Source: Breviolum minutum Mf 1.05b.01 (Eukaryota; Sar; Dinophyceae; Suessiales; Symbiodiniaceae). Taken from it: a DNA stretch of 64,000 nucleotides. Under the pieces are notes generated by a model. It was not told where the DNA came from, made no database searches, and saw only the letters and a program-made list of their open reading frames with translations. How positions within the stretch are numbered: the first letter of the stretch is position 1; each line of letters opens with the position of its first letter. The stretch spans positions 123,713 to 187,712 of the forward strand of contig DF239083.1 in the NCBI GenBank assembly GCA_000507305.1. Direction: 5' to 3'. A program made the translations under genes and the position numbers. This document shows positions 23,761 to 36,073 of the stretch, one piece after another.

Positions 23761-26700
23761 CTACTTTCTCAACTTGCGACGCCGTTTTTTTGGCGTTGCT
23801 TCCACAACTTCATCTTTGGGTTCCACAGCAGGAGCAGTTTCAGTACTGCCACGGCCACGTGTGCGTTTTTTTGGAGCAGCTTCCTTTGGGCTGGCTTTCG
23901 CCTTTGGTTGTTTCACAGCCCTGGCAACACAAGACATAATCCCTTAAGCTTTTGGAAACGCATCAAAACAACATATGCATTTTACATATACATACATATG
24001 CAATAACTTGCCTGCAACGTGTGACTACCTGGTTGAGCTGGACATCTTCTTTTGACAACTCACAGAGAATCGTGCGAAGACTGCTTTTCTGCTGCCTGCC
24101 AAAAACACAAACTTGATGGCTATAGGCTATAGGGTTTTTTGCGACGAGATGTTGATATCTATAGATCTCAAAAAAGTCATATGTACTAATCTGAGTAACC
24201 AACTGGGACGGCTCATGTTCAAGCTGCATCGACTCAGCTTGAACTGCCAGGAGCTCATCGAACTTCTTCTGGAAGGACGTCAGCTTTGACTGCAGCTCGG
24301 TCTCCAACCTGAGATCAGGAAGGGTGAAAACATGGTCTTGTAAGAAATTGTGAAATCAATTTGAAACCAAACCCTATCCTGAAACAAACATCAGAGAATT
24401 GGCACCATGCTAAATCAGAGGGTGTTGAAACACCACTGAATGCCTAAAGTACCATTTTCAAAATTGAATTCACTTTCAGGCCATTCACTAGTGCCAGTGG
24501 TGGAAGGTCCAAGAAATTTGTATATATAAATTTTTGGGTGATATATTTATACGTATAAATATGAAAAAAACATATGTTTTCTATATGTATAGGGGACAGG
24601 CCCTATCCAGCTCACCACTCCCAACCAATAGTTCAAGCCAGGAAACGCTTTGCAACGATCTGTCCCAACACCATGTAGTTTCTCCTCAAGCTTAAGCATC
24701 TATGGTTTTAAACGAATGAGGATGTTGGCTAGGTGGGGGGCAGAATCTTACTGCATGCATGTTTAGAACATATCCTTGAGATCTTTTGGTCCCTCGGGTT
24801 AAGGGTGAGAGTTACACCGTGCTTACTGTAAGCCTTCAAAGCTCGAAACGACTGCTATTATATCCTTCAGATCTTCTGACTGGTCGATCTTTTTGCCAGC
24901 AATCTCCACGAAGTCCTGGAGCTGACCTCACATTTGACACAGTGTAAGCTAAGTGATCAACAGTTTGGTTGCGTGGGTTTTCTGACACTTGAACAGCTAA
25001 GTGGGTATTACAAACATATACGTACATTTTTTTATGTATATACATAAAATACGCACACTCTGAAAGTTGAAATATATGAAGCTCAGTGTGGAACTGTAAG
25101 GGTTCCCACCAACTTGGAGGATAGGGAAGGCCATCCCCCGCTTACCTTTGCCTTTCCCCTTCTCGCCGCTATCACCAGGCCCAGTCATTTGCAAAGCTTT
25201 GTTCTGGCAATTGGATCCTTTCCTTAGAGAACTTTGATTACCATATATGATATAGACTTAGACGTTCCAAGCATATGTACTTGAGTTGCAACCATAGGTT
25301 CAAACTAAGTTTGTCAGCTGTGAGTTCAGCGCCATCTCCCACCAGCAACCCTTTGGCACCCTGCCACAGCGCAAAAAGCATGAGATAAGGTCAACTTTTC
25401 CTGTGGGGCTATGTGCAAAGGCCTGGCCTTCATGACAGACTCCCCCTGGACTTTGGTGCTGGTGCGGTCGGTGTCTTTGTGGGAAAATGAAAAATCGATA
25501 GGCACCCTGTATTCTTGCTTTTGATGGACAGGATTAGTTCGACAGAGGCCCTTCCCTTCAGCCCAAGCCATAGCATTCTTCACCATCAACCTTGAAAACA
25601 ATCATTTGCAAAGAAATCCGATTGAACAGCATGATTGAAAGCTAAGGGGTCAACTCATCCCAGCCAGGTGTCAGCAACAATTGCCCTTCGGTTTTCCACC
25701 CACCCAAAGTTTCTTCGACACTTTCCTGGTCCAACTGTTGGGTGTAAGGGTTGAACATGTAACATATGACACATAGCCCTACAAGGAAAATAAAGCCACC
25801 ACTTGTATATATACCTTTAGTGAAGGCAGTGGATGTTTTGGGAACCCTTGAAAGGATATGGCGGCAAAAAGTTGACATCCTATAAAGAGTATCCATCTAT
25901 AGATTTAAAATTTAAAATGCATGGGTAATGAAAAACTGTCCTGAACAGTTTCCCGTTCAATGGAGAGATTGACTTCTTCCATTGACATGTCATTCTCGTA
26001 CATCAGCTCACGAAGTTTTTCACCTTGGTTTATGTGAGCTGGTCGATAGCATTCGGGATATGGGGTTGATTTTTATTCATCACATCCAACAGCTGGCACA
26101 CATATAAATATATATAATATATATATAATATATATATATATATTAAATATCGCGTACTATATTATACGTTCATGAAATCAAATTTTACATGTGTTCATGC
26201 CATGGTGCGACCAGAAGAAGTGCCCCACATCTTGACCAATTCCGGAGTAGCTGTCACCTTCCCCTTCTTTGCGGATGACATAAATCGGTTCATCCTCAGT
26301 TTCACATTTAGCAGCTATAAACTTCCAACAAATCTATAGATCAAAAAGATTCTGTTGAACAAAATACTTGCAACCCAGAATCTTCCAGTATGTCCCATCA
26401 GTATACATTGTAGCATCCATCTCTGGTTTTTTTTTTCCGGTCACACCACTAGACCCATCACCACCGGCTGGTTTGCCACTAGGCTCCGGAGCAGTGGCTT
26501 TTGCAGACTCAACTTCAACGGAGGCAACAGCTGTTGGAGTTGGTGTGGGTTCAGGAGGTGTTTGTGGGGGTGGAGCTTGTGGAGTTTGTGGTGGGGGTGG
26601 TGGGGTCTGATCTTGTTGATGTTGTGAAGGTGGAGGCGGTAGAGTTGGTGCTGTTGGCGGAGATGTTTCCACTGGAACTTGTGAATCTGTAGGTGTAGGT

Positions 26701-27445
26701 GCTGTTGGTGGTGGGATAGGTGGTTCAACAGGCACAGGTGTTTCAGCTTGTGTTGGGGCTGGGGATGCTGCTGGTGCTGGGAGACCCAAACCTGTTCCCG
26801 GAATTGTTGAAGCTTGTGACAACCCAGTTAGTTGGGACTCCAATGGAGCTACCACAGGGCTTGCCATTTGGGGACTCAAACTTTCGCGACTAAAACCAAG
26901 CCTACGAGGAGTAGGTTCAGTACCTAAGGAATCTGTTGACCCCAAGTTCAAAGTTCTTTGAGCAACCAAAGGTGGCAAATCTCGGTCGGAAAGGTTTGCT
27001 TGTGCCAGCCCTGGGACAAAAGCACCCGCTGCACGAGGTTCATGGTGAAAAGGGCCTCCATGGGCTGAATTTCAAAAACCCCATTTATATACACGTACCT
27101 ATATGGTAAGTATATATATATATATATTATATCCAACAACCATCAAACACTTCAAAAACAACCAAGCCTTGCGGCAGGCCACTTCCCAGATCCACACCCG
27201 ATTGCGCCCCAAGCTGAGCTCTCAGATTGGCAATCTGGGCACGAGTGACCTTAATAGGCAAATCCCCGTAAGTATCCATATAGGGAATTCTACAATGTAC
27301 ATAACATCAAAAGGAATCAAAAGGCATTTCTAGACAAACCCAAGTCCTGAACTTCCAAAGCTGCTGTCACAGATTGGCGGTCACTTCCCACGGCTTGTTT
27401 TTGAATCATTGATATCCCCCGATCGAAGGTGTTTTTGGTTTCCAT
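23761..27445 (-). CDS. Gene F: Pro-rich dinoflagellate protein with YTDGTYWK box, coiled coil and basic tail, 13 exons, 635 aa
   Basis: Exons (complement): 27336-27445, 27168-27289, 26372-27064, 26201-26314, 25941-26023, 25700-25734, 25428-25590, 25306-25360, 25146-25217, 24827-24926, 24192-24308, 24012-24095, 23761-23920. The sum is 1,908 nt with phase kept throughout. An in-frame TAG lies four codons before the ATG at 27445, and the stop is TAG at 23761-23763. Residues 78-290 are Pro/Ala/Thr-rich; a YTDGTYWK box sits near 300; an acidic VIRKEGEGD segment follows; RTNPVHQKQEYRVP lies near 400; a GKGKGKG stretch near 480; an amphipathic coil at 485-580; and the last 50 residues are basic (KKRTRGRG, KKRRRKLRK), suggesting nucleic-acid binding or nuclear entry. 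I recognise the order as a multicopy Symbiodiniaceae family of unknown function. It starts 343 bp after the end of gene E. Five donors are GC and two are GA. Confidence 0.85.
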
Positions 27446-27651
27446 TTTTTGAACCAATGGCTAGTTCTGTATTTTTGGGATGAAAGGCATACGCATGTGC
27501 TACCAATGAAGGAATCTATCAAACCATTTCTGCGAATCAAGGAATCAATGGCACTAGGACAACCTTTTTGGCGACACCCAACTTGCAAAATCCTTTCATG
27601 GGATACCATTAAGGATAATTTCCGAAAATGCCATTGTACAGAAATCAGGTT

Positions 27652-27706
27652 TTGCGTACTTTTGCGGGTTTTTGCGTACTTTTGCGGGGTTTTTGCGTAC
27701 GTTTGC
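27652..27706. promoter_or_regulatory. TTTTGCG tandem repeat in the E-F intergenic gap
   Basis: Five units of TTTTGCG followed by TAC or GGG lie between the stop of gene E (27788) and the start of gene F (27445), the only gap of that pair. A related cluster lies upstream of gene E. A regulatory role is inferred from position only. Confidence 0.4.
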
Positions 27707-27787
27707 GCATGTTAAAAAATCATAATTTCACTCAAAAATCCACCGAAGTACCCCAGAAAAGAACTCATGGCATTGTTCGGGTAAAAT

Positions 27788-30700
27788 TTATTGGGGCAAA
27801 GGGCAGACCCTGTTTATTTCAGAGTCTAGCTGCTCCATGACACTTTGCCATGAAGCAGGCACATGTGTCTTTTTTGAAAGACGCAGGTACCGATAGCAAT
27901 CAGCTAAATTAGCATCTCTCCACACATCTCCTAAAGGTAGAGATTCAAAAAGCTCCTTGTCACTCAGGTTAGTGTCTACTGGACGTTTTTGCCTCAGGCG
28001 TGGTTGCGCCTGCCATGATGTCATGATCTCCCGGAGACCACGACCAAAACCCAACGGGTAAGCCCTGAGTGCCGGGCGGTGCCATTAATTCTGAACCCCC
28101 CAACTTGACGGAAAAAAAAACTAAGGAAAGAGCTGGCTATCACGAAGAGTCGGAAGACCTTTAAATTTCTTTTGACCTCGAGCATCTTCATAATAGCCTA
28201 AGCCAATGAATTCTTGGATTGATATATACTATAGCTGTATGGTTACTCAGGTGGGAGTTGAAATCTCTAAGATTTAGACTTGTGGTTTGCAAAGTACGTT
28301 TCTTTTCTTGTACCTCTTTGGTGAGGCAACCCAGGTCCTTAGCCAAATGGGAAACCTGCAATTCTATATATTATATGTGTCGAAATTGCCATATATGAAA
28401 ATCAGGCCCCAGCTAATTTCTCAATGATGTCACCATTTGATGACCATACAGTTGTTCTCTTGGGGCATCCTGCCCCATAATGCATCATCCAGAAATCAGT
28501 TCGGAATACCTTGGTTGGAACGGGTGAGAACATATTATGTAGATCAGAAGACCGATGAAGAAAACATAAATTAAATACGTACATATATCTATATATAATA
28601 TGCTATATAGTTTAATTTATAGTTCAACATGCATGGCATCTTCAAACATAAAAGGACTAGATACCCATGCGACCTGATTGAACAGCCAATCTATACGGGG
28701 GTGGAATGGCAAAGTGTCCGTGCTACCCACAGGCTGTTCCACCAGCCAACAGCAATGTGTTGCCTCTGCCACAAGGAGGATCAGGCACAGCCTCAACCGG
28801 CGGAGGGAGTCATAGACAAGTTATCCAGGGACATTTGAAATAGGTTTCAAGTGTTTGCCCTTTCATTTTTGGAATAGCCATAAACTGGTTCGATGTTGCA
28901 TTTCAACAATCATCATCATGGGATGACTTTGGGTAAAAAAACGATTTGTCTTGCTAAGGTAAATACATATTACAGCTATAGTGGTTTCAAGGATACTGTT
29001 TGTGACCTCCATTGGGGAAATCAAATGGCTAAATAGAATGATTAATCAAGGATGCATTTGGACATGCAACATGTTTTCAAAAGTCATGTTTGACGTTCCC
29101 TGGTCTCCACTAGACATATGAATAATAATGCCACCTTGCCAAAAGGCCTAAATGGTTTGAATGGCAAAAATGCCGAAACTTGTCAGGTCACCTGTTCAGC
29201 AAAAAAACAAAAAAACATCACTTGCCAGAGCACTTGATCATATTATAGATATCATGCACTTACAACTTTTTTTGGCCACACAGCAAGTTATATACGCTGG
29301 AAAAACACATATACATAAAATCCGTTTTGCAATCTAACTATTGAGTCTGGTAGCCGAGATATGACTAAGTTTCCCGAAGTCACAAAGTCATACGACAGTC
29401 CCATGGGGTTCAGTCGGGTTCTCCACGTTGTCCCACGTGACACCCTTGTCCAAGAGCTACAAGGCGGTGCTGCAAGTAGAAGTGCACCAGCTCCTGTTGC
29501 ACCAAAGACTCTATATAGTTAAATATGGTTACAGTAATGGATTTCAGAAATTGAGAGGGTCCTGCGCTCATCACCACCCATAACGTCAACCTTAGTTACA
29601 TCAGAAGATTTCCCATAGTGAACCATAAGGTGTACGTTATTGAATTATACTTTTGGGTACCGGGCAGGAAGCCGGCATTCAGAGTGAAGTCCATGCAATC
29701 CCCTCCAATTTCCTTGTCAAGACTTGCTACTGCTTTCCCATATTCACGGAAAGCAGCACTGACATTGCCTACCCCGGCAAAAAGTTCTATAACTTGCCAC
29801 TCCAGTAGAGGCATCTCAGTCCATTGAAGTAGCAGAACCTCAGTAGTAGATATATATAAAAAAAAAAGCATATACGTATTCAAAGTGGATTGGCCAAAGT
29901 TGGTTGGCTCTGTGGGCTGAATGCAACAAAAGGATTCCGAATGATAACAAAGAAACCCGAGGGCCTCTTTTACAATCTCCAATCTGAATAGGTGTATAAC
30001 ATTCGGACCCTTTTGTTTGTGGATGGTATTTTGCATGTTCTCAGGGTGGGACGATTGCAATGAACACCTAAGGGCATCAAATCTTACAATTTCGACACTT
30101 GAATTTACACAAGATAAGGCTATGACCTTTGGAGCTCCCATTTGATACAGTGGGATGAGGATGGACTCCATTGGACGGGGCATCACTGAACTGGTAGGCT
30201 CCACCCGAGGACACTAGGATGCTACCAAAGTTTGACTTATAAGTCTTGATCTATATGTTGCAGAGGTCATTGGACATGGCACAGCTCCAATTCTGAGTGT
30301 TTTGCCACACCCAACTGACTGATCCCAAACCAGCACCCAAAAAAGCCAGCTCCACCCTTGGAGGCTATGCGAGCAAGATATCCCATGACAACTTCAGCCA
30401 CCTGCGTGGGGGGGCTTAAGGATCAAGAATTGAAGCATGTGATGTCAGGATATAAGTCAAGATTCGTCTATGCCATCTCAAAGTGGTGACATCAAGCAAT
30501 TACAGACAGATGGCAAAGGGCCTATTTTCATTCGTCTACGGTAGGATACTCAAGCAGTATTGGGGTCCAAACACATGATCAAGCTGACTTCACAGCACAC
30601 GTGTTGAAATGGACACATCACACTCCCAATCAATGCGCTTTGCACATATCTAATCCTGGAAATCTAGAAAATAGATTCGGCATAAATGCACCCCCAAATT

Positions 30701-33700
30701 TCTCAGAACAGTCGTTTTGTTGACATATTCTGTTGCCAGCTGGTGCCATGACACCAGGCCCCCGGAAAAACCCATGGCTCAGATTCAATCACAGTTGTGG
30801 TAAGCCTCAATTTTCGATGGTAGTTGTCGGGCTCCAAAAAAGTAAGCAGGCTAAAGCTGATGATTTAGTAATCCCTCAAGATGTCACATATGTACATGTA
30901 TCCGATCGATTGTGCACAGTACATGTATATGTTACAAGACACATGTTGATGTCATTCAACTAGACAAGGAACAGCCTTTCCAGCAGCAGCTTGCTCTTCC
31001 TTGCTCTTACCTGCCAGCCTTGCTGCCCTGACTGCTGTGTGATATGCGCTGCTCTTGCGACTGACCCTTGCTTTGGCCTCGGCTTGCCTGGCAGCCTTAG
31101 CCTTCTCAGCATCCGTCAGCTCAGCTTCAGTGTTTGTTGTTGCTGCCTCTTTCTCATTAGCTTTACCTTCCTCCTTGCCTTTGTCCTTCTTGCCTTTGTC
31201 CTTATTGCCTTTGTTCTTCTTGCCTTTGTCCTTAAAAACCTCACCTGCACTGCCTGCACTGCCTGATGCCTTGCTTCCACATGGGGTATGCTTGGGGACA
31301 TCACCATTCTTCATTTTCCTCTGCTTCTTGTCAAGTTGATCTGTTTTTGTTTCATGCGATTGCTTCATCTCCCTCTTTCGCTTGGGTTGTTCTTCCACCC
31401 TACTGCTCCTACTGCCTTCCTGCTCATCAACCTTGCTACCTTTCTGCCTTTTTGTTTTGATCCCTTCCTCCTGCTCCTCACCCCCAACCTTTTCACCCTC
31501 AACAGCCTTGACCCTTTTTTTTGATCGCTTTGTTTGGGTGTCTCCTGCTTCATCGGCTGGAATTAGATTCAAGTCTTGCAGTTTCTTTTGCACTTCCTCG
31601 TCTGTCATTCCCACTGTTGAGAACCCACACGCTGCTGCCGATGGACGGACAAATTTGGGTGGTTCTGGAACCTGCTCCTTTGGTACCTTTGTTTTCTTTC
31701 GCCCCCTGGGTTTTTGTGGGCATTGAATGTTTTTGGGGACAAAGCTATCTTGCTGCATGCCCTCAGGGCGATCCAAGCCACCCATTACTTTGGAACGTAG
31801 GTCCTGGAAATCATATCTTTGCGTGTATGTGTGTGTGTGTGTGAGGGGGGCATGTTGCATATGTATTATTTTGCAATATACATATATATATGTATATTAT
31901 GCATGGACATATACATAACACAGAACGTGTATACGAAAATTTCCAGAAAATCACACAAATTGCTCTTGAATGTCAAAGTCCTCAGGTCCCTCGAGAACAG
32001 CTGAAACAGCTCCAGGTGCAGCTGCTGCTTCCTACAGATCGGGATCGGTGTATGGATAATTCCATCTATCCCCAAATCAATGACACAAGTTGACCAATTG
32101 TAGGCCTTAACTGGTTCTGAAGCACCAGGCCAGCGTTGAAAGAATGCACGGATACGATCCGCATATGGGACCGGGATAAGATCAGCAGCCTGGCCAATAA
32201 TGTGTATGTTTGGCCCATATCTATATTTAAGTTCTGATTAGTTAATACATGCACTGCAAAACAAACATTGAAACCATGCAGGATTTAGGCCTTGTCCTTT
32301 TCATCCATCCCAGGCACCAAAGAATCCTAGGAAAGTTCACATTCAACACTTAAGTTTCTCTAAAAGAAGTTTGAACAAAAATCCCCAAGTTGGAAGTAGT
32401 CACTCTAAAGGCTCCAAGCACAATCGGCATCTCCTGTTTATCACGAGTGGTTGGATGACCTTCTTCACATCGAGAAGCTTCCGTTGCGACCTCCTAAAGA
32501 GCCACATGGGGAAATTGGTGGGAGACTATGGAAACAGCCCTATCAGTCCTTCTCAGCATTGACATCCTCAAGTAATGATACTTCCATGGCAGCCTGAAGC
32601 GTGGAATAAACATAGAGGATAGAACCATATGGTACTAAACAATTAAGCCCCAGGCAATTCTTACAGAGTTGCATTTGATATCCGTGGAAATGAGATTTGA
32701 TCAATATATGCTTAAGCTATAATTTATATCTTTCAACTGAAGTGGTGCCATTGATGCTCTCATCAAACGATCTGGTTGAGGAAATTATTTAGAACTCAAT
32801 TATTATGAAAACAGAGTTCTGGCCTCAGGATGTATGGGTGCACTCTGTTCGACAACAGCTTCAAGTGCAAGTTCCTGGGCAAAAAAAATTGAAAGCCCTG
32901 TGGTGTGGGGAAATTGGAATATGTCCATGTGGCCAAAGAATTGCAACTAGGGAGATCAAATTGAAATTCTATTCCCACCTGTTCAGGTTCATGTTCTTTT
33001 GGAACCGGCATTTCCTGCCAAACGTGTATTTCATTTGCAGGTCGATATTCTTGACTAGTCACAACACATCCTGACCCAAGCACCTCAATCACTGGATCCA
33101 CTGGGGGTTCGGTGTGATGGAAAACCTGGCGCAATGCGCAGTTTTGTAATGGTGTGGCAAAGTCTGGGCAGGAAAGGTTCATTAGCGGGCCTGTTGTTTT
33201 TCAATTGCTAGTGGAGCCGAGGAAGATCCCATAGGTCCCAAGATTGCTTCCTGTATGAAGAGCTCTTGCAGACACAAGACAACATGGAATATGCATACAT
33301 AAAGATATCTATATCATATATATGTATACATATATATGTCTCCTTGGAGAGATACTCATCCACAGATTCCACATCCATTGGCAACGTGTCAATGTTGTCC
33401 ATATTCTCACCTCCAGATTGCGCATTTTCAGGGTCTATCACTTTAAGATTTTATGGTGCAGAAAAAACAACCCCAATCATGTCACCTTTCCCAAGTACAA
33501 ATGGTTTCTCTGGTTCCAGTTGTGCTTCCAATTTTTGTAAACGATCCAAATTCTGGAGCTGCATTTCCAATTCCAGCTGCATTTCCAATTCCAGCAACAT
33601 CTCCAGTTGCCGTTGCTGTTGGAGGATAGCCTCAAAGATCGTTCGAGTGGGCAATATTTGAATGATCTCTAAGATTAGCTAAGTAATAGTTGTTTAGTGC

Positions 33701-35178
33701 CATGGCTTTACCTGGATGCTCCTAGTAAAAAGCAAGCTTTGTGCCCACTAACTACTTGTCTAGGCACAGGGTTCAAACACAAATACCAGAGCTACTGACA
33801 GGATATTCTGAAATGCAAATGATCATATAGTCGAAGTCAAGCCACTGGATTGGAGACTGGTGGAGGTGTGAGTGCTAGACATCCACCATGTTTGGGCGGT
33901 GGGGTCACCAACGGAGGTTCTGGAGACCCTGGCTGGCTTGGCCATTCTTTTACTTCTGTAGGCACCCCACTTCCAGAAGCACTACCTGCAAACAACATAA
34001 GGGAGTTTTATGATTTATGCATTTACATAACTAGAAACATGAACAACAACCATCACTTCTTGGAACTTTGAACACAAATCCCTGTAAACATTTTGAATTT
34101 TGTATCGTACCTGTCAATTCTTCTTTGGTGCATTCCTTTGCAACTTCAATTGTGGTACCACCACCATCCTTCGAAGTGTCCATCTCAACCTTCATATTTT
34201 GACCTTTAAGTGAAGTTTCATCAGGATCTACACATTCGTCTTCCCCATCCCCATCACTTTCTTCACTTTCCTCATACTCATCATCAGTCTCATCATCAAC
34301 CTGTGACTCAGCACCCTCAGCCAGTGGTTCAGGTTCTGGCCACTCGCACCCTAGCTCAGCCAGAAATGCTCGAAGCTGGGGGTCTCGGGGGCAATGGGGT
34401 CGATTTACCAAGCGGTTTCGAGTGAAGCTCAAAAGACGACGTAGTTCCCACCCTTGTTGTTCATAAGTTGCTCCTTAGTTAAAGTTCTTAGAGGATTAGG
34501 GTAGTATAATGGACTTGCAGTATAAAGATTTTGCATGAGTATATATCAGAATCTTTCTTTCGATCTTCCAAAAAAGTTGCCCATATATTTTGTGTGGCAA
34601 GTCTATAGATTGATTCCAGACTCCGGCCCCGTCAAAAGTTCTGTAAGTCCCTGAACTTGACCCCCAATATCCAAATCATATACACTAAAAAGGGTGTGCA
34701 ACAACCTACGCAATAGATATGCAGTTTTTCTCTTGAGTACCCCGAATCTCGATAATAAATAAGAAACGGGGATGTACTGCTCACAGACAAAAAATCATGC
34801 AACATCATTCGAACCTTTAGCCAAAGAATCTAGGGCAAGAGATCTTCATGATGTCGTATAATGCCCGCACATGTACGGTACACGTTGGCACCCCAACGCG
34901 CAACCCAAGAGATTTTGCCGCTATGGCAAGCACACGAGCATTGTCCTTGACCGCGTCACGGTCAAAGAGACCACCAGTGATACACACCTGAAGTATGTTT
35001 AACATGTGGGAGGGGTGGCATAGCAGAAGAAATTACAAGAGAGGAATAGCTATAAACTGCATATGCTGAATCCTTTACAATTTAAAGTACATAGACAAGT
35101 AGCCAACTGGAGCTGGCGAGCACGATCCCTTATCTCCCCGCATTCTTCCCATTGCTGTGCAAGCGCCGAGTGGGACAT
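27788..35178 (-). CDS. Gene E: Lys-rich protein with cytosine-C5-methyltransferase-like domain, 24 exons, about 1,139 aa
   Basis: Exons (all complement): 35104-35178, 34900-34987, 34111-34473, 33846-33985, 33486-33666, 33343-33440, 33191-33250, 32979-33125, 32824-32874, 32549-32593, 32422-32493, 32106-32189, 31957-32031, 30976-31803, 30806-30850, 30311-30401, 30127-30213, 29661-29792, 29355-29493, 28674-28791, 28408-28509, 28298-28355, 28134-28197, 27788-28064. They total 3,420 nt, and every junction keeps phase. Seen in the protein: WELRRLLSF near residue 65, an acidic stretch, a Gln/Glu/Leu coil, a Lys-rich exon (about 493-769) ending in a RKSSAYH box, then about 845-1,047 with FAGVGN, PPCSSWTRV, WLVEQP and MHYGAGCPKRTTVW. 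Known for C5 methyltransferases: motifs I (FxGxG), IV (PC), VI (ENV) and VIII (QxRxR); the order and character match, so a methyltransferase fold is inferred while activity is unproven. The dinoflagellate family ending YPxGFGR is recalled. The first Met is chosen by phase; an earlier 5' exon is possible. Confidence 0.8.
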
Positions 35179-35375
35179 GATTCTTGCAGAATCCGATGAA
35201 GGGACATAGAGCAATGTAGAAGATGTGTGTGTGTGTGCAGTATGTTTATCATGAGGCTTCTTTTCACGGAGGCAATACACAATATGCACGAACTGTAGCA
35301 TGAAATATGCATATAAACTGCAAATTTGGGAAAGAACATATTTGCAGCACTGAGCCTTTCAATGTTGCAGCACAC

Positions 35376-35430
35376 CAGCCACACATGCCGAGGTTGGTAG
35401 CTTGATGACTTGCACAGCAAATTTGCAAAT
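35376..35430 (-). CDS. Orphan candidate exon between genes D and E
   Basis: A strong polypyrimidine acceptor (GTTTTTCTTCAG) and donor (GCTG-GTGTGC) bound ICKFAVQVIKLPTSACVA. It cannot be joined in phase to the first coding exon of gene E, so it may be part of an alternative 5' end or be spurious. Confidence 0.3.
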
Positions 35431-35752
35431 CTGAAGAAAAACAGTGGCGGGGGGCGTGCCTTCAGGAGAGGAGGTCCAAAGGAGATCCAGCATATAAGTT
35501 CTAAACTGCAACTGTCCGCATATAGAGTTAAAATTTCAATTGCGCATCATTTGCAAAAGTCATGAGTTTAGGATGTGCTATGATGTTATATCCATATTGT
35601 AGATTTATCATGATTTATCAACTTCACCCAGCCAATCCCGTGGCTCACTAAATATCATATGGTTTTCCCTGGGAATCACTTCAAAACCAAGTATCACTAA
35701 AGAATACATGAGAAATCTGTACGTTTGAACCGAATGGCACGTTTGGAACGAG

Positions 35753-35792
35753 TTCCAAGATTTGCGGCTGTTTGCGGGGATTTGCGTTCAAA
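35753..35792. promoter_or_regulatory. TTTGCG repeat upstream of gene E
   Basis: ATTTGCGG, TTTGCGGGG and ATTTGCGT in 30 bp, between the stop of gene D and the first exon of gene E, in the same orientation as at 27652-27706. Confidence 0.35.
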
Positions 35793-36073
35793 GTTTCAAT
35801 TGGTCAAAATATTTTGTACGTTGGATGGTCCAGGTATTGAAAGGAATGTGGCCACGTCTCGTCTCACTATGACTGTGCTGAGTTTCAAAAAAACACATGG
35901 CAACTCATTTTCCGATCATTTCAGTTTGCCCTTCAGAAAACTGAAGTCATGATACCCGCGATACGGCGACAACCATTTCTATATTACATATATCGTAATT
36001 ATCATATATACGAGTATATATAATATATACATCTTATCCATAGGCCCATAGGCCATGGTCCCCATTTCCAAGA

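Noticed and set aside
24595-24720. Frame with KLEEKLHGVGTDRC as an exon of gene F
   Set aside because: Flanking exons 24827-24926 and 24192-24308 join in phase without it.
25946-26095. Upstream part of the frame around exon 25941-26023, and an overlapping LLDVMNKNQ frame
   Set aside because: Upstream extensions meet stops or lack an acceptor; only the start at 26023 keeps phase in gene F.
32986-33182. Longer first part (FATPLQNCALRQ) of exon 32979-33125
   Set aside because: Would require a start at 33163, which breaks phase with exon 33191-33250.
35725-35952. 75-codon plus frame over the TTTGCG cluster
   Set aside because: No splice sites, no homology; likely chance in intergenic DNA.
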